Origin: Oscillospiraceae bacterium
Lineage (GTDB): Bacteria > Bacillota > Clostridia > Oscillospirales > Acutalibacteraceae
Length of the DNA stretch: 39,246 nucleotides
NCBI GenBank assembly: GCA_028706415.1
Contig: JAQWBK010000002.1
Coordinates: 1 to 39,246 of the forward strand
Direction: 5' to 3'
Part shown: piece by piece, positions 32,402 to 39,246 of the stretch
How positions within the stretch are numbered: position 1 is the first letter of the stretch
How the letters are laid out: each line of letters opens with the position of its first letter
The notes under the pieces: model-generated
Seen by the model: only the letters and a program-made list of their open reading frames with translations
The model's database searches: none
What the model was told of the DNA's origin: nothing
Program-made: the position numbers and the translations under genes

Positions 32402-34396
32402 ATGTTTACAAATCATATAGACTACAGCCGTGGTGGAGACTTACCAAAGTTTGAAGCATATCTCAACTATAATTTGTATGTGAACCAGCGGCATGAATAT
32501 CAGGATATGCGGGGTAATGACGCCGAGGTGGCGGCTGTCAGATTGGCTGAAAAAGGGATAATTAAAAAAACCAGTTGTTTTCGTCCCAACGACCCGGCAA
32601 CTGCAACCGAATTTCTTCTCGGAATACTCAAGCTGAAAGGACTCGCTGCCCGGGAGCTTGAAGCAAACAAGGTTGTCCAATTGGCCACACTTTGTGGTTT
32701 GGTGGATGAGGGAATGTTTGATAAGCCCGGCTTGCACCTACTTACAATGGAAGAACTTGCTGTTATCATAGACCGCGCCCTTGAGAAATTAGAAAATGTT
32801 AATCAATATGCCATGATGCTGGCGGATTATTCGGAAATTGCGGATGATAAAAGGGAAAGCGTATTGCAAGCCATCGCACACGGAGTGTTGGAGTGCTCCG
32901 GTGTATTCCACCCAAAGGAGTACGCTTCAAGGGCGAATGCCGCCAATGCCCTTTATCGGCTTGCCAATCCCGGGGCAAGGGTCATCTTACCCTATGATAT
33001 TGGTAACGGGTATAGGGAAGATACGGATGCCTATCTTGTAAAATCGTCATATAAGCAGAATCCCGGGGGCATTCAACTTGGTACTTGGTCAAGGTATAAC
33101 CATCAGGATCAAACCTTTAAGCATTTTGGCAAGCGCCCGATTGACAGGGTGGATTTTTATAAATGGGTAAATATCGAAAAAGAAAAAGGCGTCTATACAA
33201 TGCCTTCATTCTTCAATGATAAAAAAGCGCACAAATTTGCAAATACCATTGTAACCTGTCTTGATTTAACGGCAAATCTTGTATGGAACGAGAGGTTTTC
33301 TAAAAGCAATATTCCGGAGTTCTACGAACAGGATATCACAAATCCGGAAACCCGTGCCGCAGCTGGAAAAATGCTTTATACCCTGGTGCAGGAGTTGATG
33401 AAGGCGGTAAAGGGCGATGTAATTTTTACATTTGACTATGAGTTGGATTGGCAACAGATGTTTGAGGTGGTTTGTGATGATACCTTCAAGCGCATGGAGA
33501 TTTGGGCAGATTGGTATGTGGAAGCTTGCGGCATTGCACGTCAGGCAGCAAAGTCGGTTGGCGCCGCAGATCGCTTTAAAATAATAATAATATATAATAA
33601 TATTACAGAAGTCTGCAAGCTGGGCGTTAAATATAACGAGTGGCGGTTAAAATGTGCCGCAGTATCAGATTTCGTGGGGATCGACAGCTACAATTACTTT
33701 CCAGCCGACCGTACCGATCCGGCGGCGACCATTCAAAACGCTCGCTTTTTAATTAACAACTATTCCGGTGGTAAGCCGGTCATGATGATCGAAAATGGTA
33801 CCAGAGGCAATTCCGACACAATGGATGAGTTTTTGGGTATAACAACGCTTGAAGTACAAAAGAGATATTACGAAAATCTGTTTCGGGAATTTCGTTTTGA
33901 ATTGGAAAAGGGCAGGTTTCTCAACCACAATCTCGCCGGGTATCTTTTCTGGGATCTGATAGATGGTGCCGAGCAGGGAGAGTTCGGTGTGCTGGACTAT
34001 TCCGGGAAAGAGAAGCCGGCAGCCCGAGCAATTCGTGGCGGAATTCGATTACTGGAAAAGCAAAAGCAATTTAATCCGTCGTTACTTATTTGCACCCAAC
34101 CTGCCGGAGATAAGCCAACGATTGCGGTTGAAAGCGGCTGTACTTATGAGAAGCTTACATATGTAACTAAAAGCCTGCAAGGTAAGAAAACGCTGAAAAT
34201 TGAATTGGAAGATCCCGGAACGGTGCTTATTTCTATTAATAACACGGTTAATCTGTCAAGCAGTCAGATGCAGACAACCCACATATTTAGTCTGAGCGAG
34301 GGTATTGATAAAAGGTTTAATGTTATCGATGTCTACTTTGGCGCTGAGCAGATACCCATGAATCAGAAAGTTTTGCTGTTTGAGCTGAGCGATTAG
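32402..34396 (+). CDS. SLH-domain barrel protein without signal peptide, putative glycosidase (paralogue 2)
   Basis: A 664-residue paralogue of the genes on both sides. It begins MFTNHIDYSRGGDLPKFEAY, which aligns with the sequence just after the lipoprotein linker in the other two, so it lacks a signal peptide, lipobox and Ser/Thr linker. The ATG at 32402 has a GGGAGGAA site; an in-frame GTG at 32381 adds seven unremarkable residues. The frame upstream hits a stop within about 20 codons and offers no signal sequence. SLH-like repeats span about residues 20-200. Candidate catalytic residues are Glu347 in FDYELDWQQ and Glu464 in MMIENGT, 117 apart. It would stay in the cytoplasm unless exported by an unusual route, which is odd for an SLH protein. 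A MITE-like element lies immediately upstream. Confidence 0.7.
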   Translation: MFTNHIDYSRGGDLPKFEAYLNYNLYVNQRHEYQDMRGNDAEVAAVRLAEKGIIKKTSCFRPNDPATATEFLLGILKLKGLAARELEANKVVQLATLCGLVDEGMFDKPGLHLLTMEELAVIIDRALEKLENVNQYAMMLADYSEIADDKRESVLQAIAHGVLECSGVFHPKEYASRANAANALYRLANPGARVILPYDIGNGYREDTDAYLVKSSYKQNPGGIQLGTWSRYNHQDQTFKHFGKRPIDRVDFYKWVNIEKEKGVYTMPSFFNDKKAHKFANTIVTCLDLTANLVWNERFSKSNIPEFYEQDITNPETRAAAGKMLYTLVQELMKAVKGDVIFTFDYELDWQQMFEVVCDDTFKRMEIWADWYVEACGIARQAAKSVGAADRFKIIIIYNNITEVCKLGVKYNEWRLKCAAVSDFVGIDSYNYFPADRTDPAATIQNARFLINNYSGGKPVMMIENGTRGNSDTMDEFLGITTLEVQKRYYENLFREFRFELEKGRFLNHNLAGYLFWDLIDGAEQGEFGVLDYSGKEKPAARAIRGGIRLLEKQKQFNPSLLICTQPAGDKPTIAVESGCTYEKLTYVTKSLQGKKTLKIELEDPGTVLISINNTVNLSSSQMQTTHIFSLSEGIDKRFNVIDVYFGAEQIPMNQKVLLFELSD

Positions 34397-34420
34397 TATA
34401 AAATATCGCAAGGGATTATA

Positions 34421-34446
34421 GGTTGAAAGAAATTCTTCTTTCAACC
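34421..34446 (+). terminator. Intrinsic terminator after SLH-barrel paralogue 2
   Basis: An 11-bp perfect stem (GGTTGAAAGAA with TTCTTTCAACC) around a 4-base loop, followed by GGGTTTTG. It lies 25 bp after the stop codon. Confidence 0.6.
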
Positions 34447-34540
34447 GGGTTTTGTGCTCTTCTGCTGTAAATCGTGGCAGAATCTTTGGCGGCGCCGAAA
34501 TCGCACAACTCCCCAACGGCTGAAAGGAATGGAGCTTTCT

Positions 34541-36820
34541 ATGAATAATAATGCTAAAAGGTGTTTGGTGATTGTTCTATCTATGATACTTTTGTTTGCA
34601 GCATGCCACGCCGGAGAGCAGGTATCCGATACCGATTCTTTCTCCTCCAAAACCCCTAATACCGTAAACACCTCGGTCAATTCAGGAATTTCTACTTCAA
34701 CTTTTTATATGGATGAATCAACTGCATCATCCGGCAGTACAGGTGGTTCAAGTGGTATAGATGTAAGCACAAGCCGGTCGGTGACAGGCACCGGAATCAA
34801 TACAAACCGAGGAACAGCAGATTTCAGGCAGTTTTCAAACACTATTGACTATACCGGCGGCGGTAAGAGCAAAAAAGGCGAGGACTATTTAGATTACAAG
34901 AAATATGCAGCCGGTCGCCATGAGTTTAAGGATATGATAGGGCACGAATCAGAGGTTGCGGCGGTGCGGCTGACCGATATGGGAGTTTTCCCAAAAACAA
35001 CGAATTTCGGGCCATCCGGTTCGGTTACAGTCGTAAATTTTATAAGGTATTTGTTCGCAGCCGCCAATATTACCAAGGGTTCGGCCACAGACAGCCAACT
35101 CATAAAGCTGGCAGAGAGCAACAAGCTTATTGAAAAAGGTATTATAGGCGACTACAACATCAATATTACCAATGAACAGCTGGCGTATATTATCGACAGG
35201 GCAGTGGCCGACCGGGATAATGTCAGCCAGTATTCCATGATGATAAAGGATTTAAGCAGTATTGACAGCCGCTTAAAGCAGGGAGTATTGCAAGTGGTCG
35301 GCTTGGGCATAATCGAGTGCTCAAACGGGTTGTTTCAGCCTAAAGCCGCCGCTAAAAAATCTGTTGTTGCGGATGCATTATACCGCCTTGTAAATACCGG
35401 AGCCAGGGTCATAACACCATACGATCTCGGGGAACTGTATAAGGACAACAAAAATTCATACCTTGTAAAATCATCATATAAGCAAAACCCCGGCGGCATA
35501 CAGTTGGGGTTCTATTCCAATTATAATTTTCAGGACATGACCTTTACCACTTTTGGTAAAAGGGCGGTTGACAGGGTTGAGTTTTACAAGTGGACAGCCA
35601 TGGAAACCTCAAAAGGCAATTATAATTTCAAGACTTTCGGAAATGATCTGGCAGCTCATAAAATGGGAAACACCGTTATATCCACAATTGATATTAGTGC
35701 AAATACTACTTGGAATTCCCAGTTTGGAGCAAGCAATATTCCATCGTTTTATCCTCAGGACATTACTAACAGCATCACGCGCGCCGCTGCAAAAAAGTTT
35801 TTATATGCGTTTGTGCAGTCCATGTTGAAAGCAGTTCACGGCGATTATATTCTCGCAATAGATTACGAGCTTGACTGGCAGCAGGCGCTTTGGAATACCG
35901 AAGCCGGAATCAGGCGAGCAAAATTATTTACAGAATGGTATGAGGAGGCATGTTCGGTTGCCAGAGACGCGGCAAGAGATATCGGCGCCAGCGATCGACT
36001 AAATATTATTGTTATCTACAATAATATTACATCGCTTCATTTGCGAGGAGCAAATAAAAACAGTTGGATGCTAAGGCTTGCGGCTGCGTCGGATTATGTT
36101 GGTATCGACAGCTATCAATTTTATGACGATAAAACCGACCCGTCTTATACATTGCAGAATATCCGCTTTTTAATTAATAACTATTCTCTGAAAAAGCCGG
36201 TGATTATGTGCGAAAACGGGTTGGACGGTATTAAAAATCAAACCGATTCTGTGACCGGACTTTCATCTCTTCAGGTGCAGGCAAACTACTACAGGAACTT
36301 ATTCCGAGAGTTTCGCTTTGCTTTAGAAAAGGGGGATTTTCTCAACAAAGACTTGAGCGGGTATCTTGTCTGGGAGCTTAAAGATAAAAATATCACCAGC
36401 GGGAAAGGAATAAAGGATTATAAAGGGGGCGACAAACCTGCCGTGCTGACCGTCAAGGAAGGGATAAAATCTATAGAGAAGCAAAAGCAATTTAATCCCT
36501 CGATATTGAATTCGGTCAGGGATGCTACTAGCGGTGCAGACATAGCCGTAAACAGCGGGGCGGCTTATGATAAGCTAACCTATATTACTCGTAACCACCC
36601 AAGCTCAAATGGGGGATCCCTTAATATCAGGCTTAAAAAGCCCGGCACAGTGTTCATTACAGTGAACGGCGAGGTTCATTATGTCAGCAAAACAATGAGC
36701 AGTTCACATTCCATATATATCTCTAAGGGTCTAGAAAGTGGATTCAATGTAATTGATATATATTTTGGATCTGAAAAAACGCCATTCACTCAACGAGTCG
36801 AATCAGTATCGTTGATATAA
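34541..36820 (+). CDS. SLH-domain barrel lipoprotein, putative glycosidase (paralogue 3)
   Basis: A 759-residue lipoprotein (lipobox LFAAC, Cys22) starting at ATG 34541 after an AAAGGAATGGAG leader. The long open frame upstream to 34454 has no translation signals and is rejected. A Ser/Thr/Gly-rich linker extends to about residue 90. SLH-like repeats follow (for example FKDMIGHESEVAAVRL and GIIECSNGLFQPKAAAKKSV). The barrel begins near NPGGIQLGFYSNYN, with Glu443 in IDYELDWQQ and Glu558 in IMCENGL, 115 apart. The C-terminal beta domain ends in EKTPFTQRVESVSL. This is the copy with the longest linker. Spacing and conserved residues are the same in all three copies. Confidence 0.72.
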   Translation: MNNNAKRCLVIVLSMILLFAACHAGEQVSDTDSFSSKTPNTVNTSVNSGISTSTFYMDESTASSGSTGGSSGIDVSTSRSVTGTGINTNRGTADFRQFSNTIDYTGGGKSKKGEDYLDYKKYAAGRHEFKDMIGHESEVAAVRLTDMGVFPKTTNFGPSGSVTVVNFIRYLFAAANITKGSATDSQLIKLAESNKLIEKGIIGDYNINITNEQLAYIIDRAVADRDNVSQYSMMIKDLSSIDSRLKQGVLQVVGLGIIECSNGLFQPKAAAKKSVVADALYRLVNTGARVITPYDLGELYKDNKNSYLVKSSYKQNPGGIQLGFYSNYNFQDMTFTTFGKRAVDRVEFYKWTAMETSKGNYNFKTFGNDLAAHKMGNTVISTIDISANTTWNSQFGASNIPSFYPQDITNSITRAAAKKFLYAFVQSMLKAVHGDYILAIDYELDWQQALWNTEAGIRRAKLFTEWYEEACSVARDAARDIGASDRLNIIVIYNNITSLHLRGANKNSWMLRLAAASDYVGIDSYQFYDDKTDPSYTLQNIRFLINNYSLKKPVIMCENGLDGIKNQTDSVTGLSSLQVQANYYRNLFREFRFALEKGDFLNKDLSGYLVWELKDKNITSGKGIKDYKGGDKPAVLTVKEGIKSIEKQKQFNPSILNSVRDATSGADIAVNSGAAYDKLTYITRNHPSSNGGSLNIRLKKPGTVFITVNGEVHYVSKTMSSSHSIYISKGLESGFNVIDIYFGSEKTPFTQRVESVSLI

Positions 36821-36858
36821 CATCAAAGTATAATATGTAACGGAAGAGAGTGTATGAT

Positions 36859-38220
36859 ATGAGCTTTTCAAAAGATTTTGTCTGGGGCGCAGCCACTGCC
36901 GCATATCAGATTGAAGGAGCAATAGAAGAGGACGGCAAGGGCTTATCCGTATGGGATGTTGCATGCAGAAGAGAGGGCTATGTCAAACAGGGGCATACAG
37001 GACAGACTGCCTGCGATCATTATCATCGTTTTGATGGCGATGTGGATATTATGAAGCAAATCGGGTTACATGCATATCGGTTTTCCGTATCCTGGCCGCG
37101 GGTACTACCGGAAGGGATAGGGAGGGTTAATGAGAAGGGTCTGGATTTTTATGATCGATTGGTTGATGAACTTTTAAAGCATGACATAGAACCCTATCTA
37201 ACGCTTTTTCATTGGGATTACCCTCATGAGCTGTTCAAAAGAGGCGGATGGTTGAATCCGGACAGCAGCCAATGGTTTGCCGAATATACCCGAGTTATTG
37301 TTGACAGGTTATCTGATAGGGTACATAACTGGTTTACTCTTAATGAACCGCAGTGTTTTATAAACTTTGGACATTTAACCGGAAGGCATGCACCATGTTT
37401 AAAACTAGAGCTTGGAGAAGCACTCTTGGCCTCTCATAATGCCCTACTTGCCCATGGTAAAGCCGTCCAAACCATTCGCCAATACGGAAAAACCCCCGCT
37501 AAAATCGGTTGGGCACCACAAGGGCATATTTCTTATCCGATCTCGGACAGCGAGGAGGATTTAAATGCGGCAAGAAAGAATATGTTTGCAATAAAACAAA
37601 AAAACCTGTCATCTAATACCTGGTGGATGGATCCTGTTTACAAGGGAGAGTATCCGGCGGACGGGCTGGAGCTGTTTGGAAATTCTATGCCGACCATCAG
37701 ACAGGATGATATGAAGATAATTTCACAGCCTTTGGACTTTTTCGGTGCCAACTGCTATAATGGCTATCCGGTAAAAAGCGATGAAAACGGAAATTCGGTC
37801 TTTGGGGGCCGTGAGGTAGGACATCCTGAAAGTGTCGGGGAATGGCCGGTTACTTTTGATTGCCTGTATTGGGGTGCAAAATTCTTTTATGAAAGGTATG
37901 GCCTTCCGTTTGTTGTTGCAGAAAATGGCATGCCCAATTGCGATTGGGTTGCCACCGACGGGCATGTACATGATGGACCAAGGGTCGACTTTTTATACCG
38001 CAATATAGCAGGGCTTATGAAAGCAGCGAATGAACAAATACCATTGGGTGGATATTTCTGCTGGTCGTTGATGGATAACATGGAGTGGATGCACGGCTAT
38101 ACAAAACGTTTTGGATTAGTTCATGTTGATTATATAACCCAAAAAAGGACCATTAAGGATTCCGGTCATTTTTATAAACAGATAATTGCATCAAACGGTG
38201 AAATATTATGTAACCCGTAA
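36859..38220 (+). CDS. GH1 beta-glycosidase
   Basis: A 453-residue GH1 enzyme without signal peptide, so cytoplasmic. It opens FVWGAATAAYQIEGA and has FHWDYP, NWFTLNEP (acid/base Glu163) and VAENG (nucleophile Glu355), and ends with the GYFCWSLMDNMEW segment that shapes the aglycone side. All catalytic features are intact and length is normal. Typical substrates are cellobiose and other beta-glucosides; GH1 members can also take beta-mannosides, beta-galactosides or beta-glucuronides, so exact specificity is open. I use the ATG at 36859, which has a GGAAGAGAG site, over the GTG at 36850. It is 38 bp after the third SLH-barrel gene and probably ends the locus. Confidence 0.92.
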   Translation: MSFSKDFVWGAATAAYQIEGAIEEDGKGLSVWDVACRREGYVKQGHTGQTACDHYHRFDGDVDIMKQIGLHAYRFSVSWPRVLPEGIGRVNEKGLDFYDRLVDELLKHDIEPYLTLFHWDYPHELFKRGGWLNPDSSQWFAEYTRVIVDRLSDRVHNWFTLNEPQCFINFGHLTGRHAPCLKLELGEALLASHNALLAHGKAVQTIRQYGKTPAKIGWAPQGHISYPISDSEEDLNAARKNMFAIKQKNLSSNTWWMDPVYKGEYPADGLELFGNSMPTIRQDDMKIISQPLDFFGANCYNGYPVKSDENGNSVFGGREVGHPESVGEWPVTFDCLYWGAKFFYERYGLPFVVAENGMPNCDWVATDGHVHDGPRVDFLYRNIAGLMKAANEQIPLGGYFCWSLMDNMEWMHGYTKRFGLVHVDYITQKRTIKDSGHFYKQIIASNGEILCNP

Positions 38221-38262
38221 TGCACTGAAGGCATCGTGATGCGTTATGCCGGAGAAACCACT

Positions 38263-38301
38263 TGCATCTTAAAAGAATGCTTTCCTTTCTTTTAAGATGC
38301 A
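38263..38301 (+). terminator. 14-bp stem-loop after the GH1 gene
   Basis: Perfect 14-bp arms TGCATCTTAAAAGA and TCTTTTAAGATGCA around an 11-base loop, 43 bp after the GH1 stop. No T-run follows directly, so its strength as a terminator is uncertain, but its position supports transcript end. Confidence 0.5.
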
Positions 38302-38345
38302 CAGCTTTATAAGCATTTTATAATAAATTCTGGGTAGTATTTATT

Positions 38346-38546
38346 GTCTCAACTATTGGTTTAAAACTTTCGCCTTCCAGGCGAAGAATTTGAGACGGTG
38401 TTGACCGAAAAATTCTTCGCGCCCTTTGGAAGCGTAGGTTTTAAACGTTCGGCTGACAGCTGGCGCACAAAGGTTAGTAAAAGAACTTTAGACGGCTTCC
38501 AGCCGCCAGCCGAACCCCTCGGCTTTCAGCCGAGGGTGGTTGAGTT
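38346..38546. mobile_element. Stem-loop cluster resembling ends of an IS200/IS605-family element
   Basis: Nested perfect hairpins fill this 200-bp stretch: TTCGCC/GGCGAA (38369-38385) inside GTCTCAA/TTGAGAC (38346-38396), GTTCGGCTG/CAGCCGAAC (38447-38455 with 38507-38515), CGGCT/AGCCG (38493-38505), and CCCTCGGCT-TTC-AGCCGAGGG (38516-38536) followed by TGGTTGAG. The last hairpin with its trailing GGTTGA-type sequence has the look of the right end of IS605/IS1341-type elements, where the TnpB guide RNA is also encoded. No transposase or tnpB frame remains. It could equally be a non-autonomous derivative of such an element or an unrelated structured RNA. Confidence 0.45.
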
Positions 38547-38624
38547 AAATGGGGATACCCATCTGCTTAATGTTATGCGATCGTTTACTTGGAAAACAGG
38601 AACAAAACTTAACAGTGTACAGCC

Positions 38625-38660
38625 TACCAAAGAAGCCGCAGTAATGAGGCTTCTTTGGTA
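38625..38660. repeat. Perfect 13-bp inverted repeat in the gap before the queG-like gene
   Basis: Arms TACCAAAGAAGCC and GGCTTCTTTGGTA enclose 10 bases. Neither strand shows a T-run after the stem, so I do not call a terminator with confidence. It lies 110 bp beyond the end of the queG-like gene, in the remaining unexplained part of the 38221-38770 gap. Confidence 0.5.
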
Positions 38661-38770
38661 TAACAAAGAGGGCTGAACTAGACCGCTGACCTGGATCGTC
38701 TGCCTTGACAACCAAAATATATCCCCTAAAACTCAATGGTGGCAATCGTACTTTATACTGTTCTCACCTT

Positions 38771-39246
38771 TTACTTGAGAGCAGTACTATACAAATTCAG
38801 ATTGCGTTTGAGCACATTAACTCCTCGCCAAGCATATGCCCTGTTTTCAAGGTCATTAAGCGAATCATGGGTAAGGCAGGGTGGGAATGCTTTGTCGAAG
38901 CAGGGGTGGGGTTGGATTTTTACGCCCAAATTTTGGGGGCAAGCCTCCTGACATTTGTCACAGCCCCATACCATACCGCTTTTACGCAAAACCACCGCCT
39001 GCTCGGGATTTAATTCACCTTTTAACTGTGAAATGCGGGATGCACAGGCTTCCCGCGAGGAGCTTCCGACACATTCACCGGGGCAGGAGGCGGAGCAAAT
39101 TCCGCAATGATTGCATTCTTCAATGGTTTGAACCGGCAGATCCAGCCACAGATTTGTAACAATGGTACCAATGAAAACCCATGAGCCGAAATCGGGATTG
39201 ATAAGAAGACCGTGCTCCCCAATACAGCCCAGTCCCGCCAAGGCGG
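38771..39246 (-). CDS. queG: Epoxyqueuosine reductase-like protein, C-terminal part (runs off right edge)
   Basis: The last 158 codons of an open frame that enters from the right edge on the minus strand. The segment GLGCIGEHGLLINPDFGSWV matches QueG, the cobalamin- and iron-sulfur-dependent enzyme that makes queuosine in tRNA. Two ferredoxin-type clusters are visible: ECNHCGICSASCPGEC and WGCDKCQEACPQN, giving the expected double 4Fe-4S set. The C-terminal HEAT-repeat extension found in E. coli-type QueG is missing, as in many clostridial forms, so a related 4Fe-4S reductase cannot be excluded. The N-terminal substrate domain is outside the window. The gene is convergent with, and unrelated to, the glycan locus. 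Confidence 0.75.
   Translation of the reverse strand, partial: ALAGLGCIGEHGLLINPDFGSWVFIGTIVTNLWLDLPVQTIEECNHCGICSASCPGECVGSSSREACASRISQLKGELNPEQAVVLRKSGMVWGCDKCQEACPQNLGVKIQPHPCFDKAFPPCLTHDSLNDLENRAYAWRGVNVLKRNLNLYSTALK

Noticed and set aside
34454..34540. Upstream extension of SLH-barrel paralogue 3 (start at 34454)
   Set aside because: It would begin within a terminator-adjacent region without a ribosome site and would bury the lipoprotein signal; ATG 34541 has both.
38398..38676. A 92-codon frame over the stem-loop cluster
   Set aside because: The sequence is dominated by nested inverted repeats, and the translation shows no domain or start signal.

Overview
The window looks like a chromosomal polysaccharide-utilisation region of a Gram-positive anaerobe, most likely a plant-fibre-degrading member of the Clostridia (Oscillospiraceae or a related group). 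This rests on the moderate-to-low GC content, AGGAGG-type ribosome binding sites, lipoprotein signal peptides, Thr-rich linkers, SLH-like domains, a clostridial (S/P)PXTG-type sorting signal, and small-molecule uptake built entirely on ABC permeases. I see no rRNA, tRNA, CRISPR array or intact transposase gene.

Layout. Positions 1-4561 are on the minus strand. From right to left they hold an SMP-30-type lactonase, a mannonate dehydratase (UxuA family), an SDR oxidoreductase and an RraA-like aldolase, all tightly packed. An IclR regulator and the start of a membrane-anchored Thr-rich protein that runs off the left edge follow. Positions 4562-4834 are a divergent control region. A 13-bp perfect inverted repeat there carries a TTGACA -35 box in each arm, one for each direction. 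From 4835 onward everything up to 38220 is on the plus strand: a GH2 beta-mannosidase-like enzyme, a solute-binding protein with extra N-terminal carbohydrate-binding-like modules, two permeases, a beta-propeller/TPR/Yip1 membrane protein, a DUF5696-like lipoprotein, two more permeases, a small binding lipoprotein, a 1579-residue repeat protein ending in an SGNH esterase, a 36-residue peptide gene, a sortase-type anchored surface protein, a second SGNH lipoprotein, a second solute-binding lipoprotein, three paralogous SLH-plus-barrel proteins, and a GH1 glycosidase. After 38220 there is a 550-bp stretch rich in stem-loops that resembles the ends of an IS200/IS605-family element. The C-terminal part of a QueG-like iron-sulfur protein then enters from the right on the minus strand.

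How the genes may work together (inference). Surface proteins with carbohydrate-binding-like repeats and SGNH esterases would hold and deacetylate a glycan. The three lipid- or SLH-anchored barrel proteins are candidate new glycoside hydrolases acting on it. Two ABC importers without their own ATPase would bring in oligosaccharides. Cytoplasmic GH2 and GH1 enzymes would release monosaccharides, plausibly including mannose. The divergent operon encodes what could be a complete oxidative route (dehydrogenase, lactonase, mannonate dehydratase, pyruvate-type aldolase), or alternatively a hexuronate branch. The most interesting unexplained parts are the triplicated SLH-barrel family, the beta-propeller/Yip1/DUF5696/permease module, and the symmetric divergent promoter-operator.
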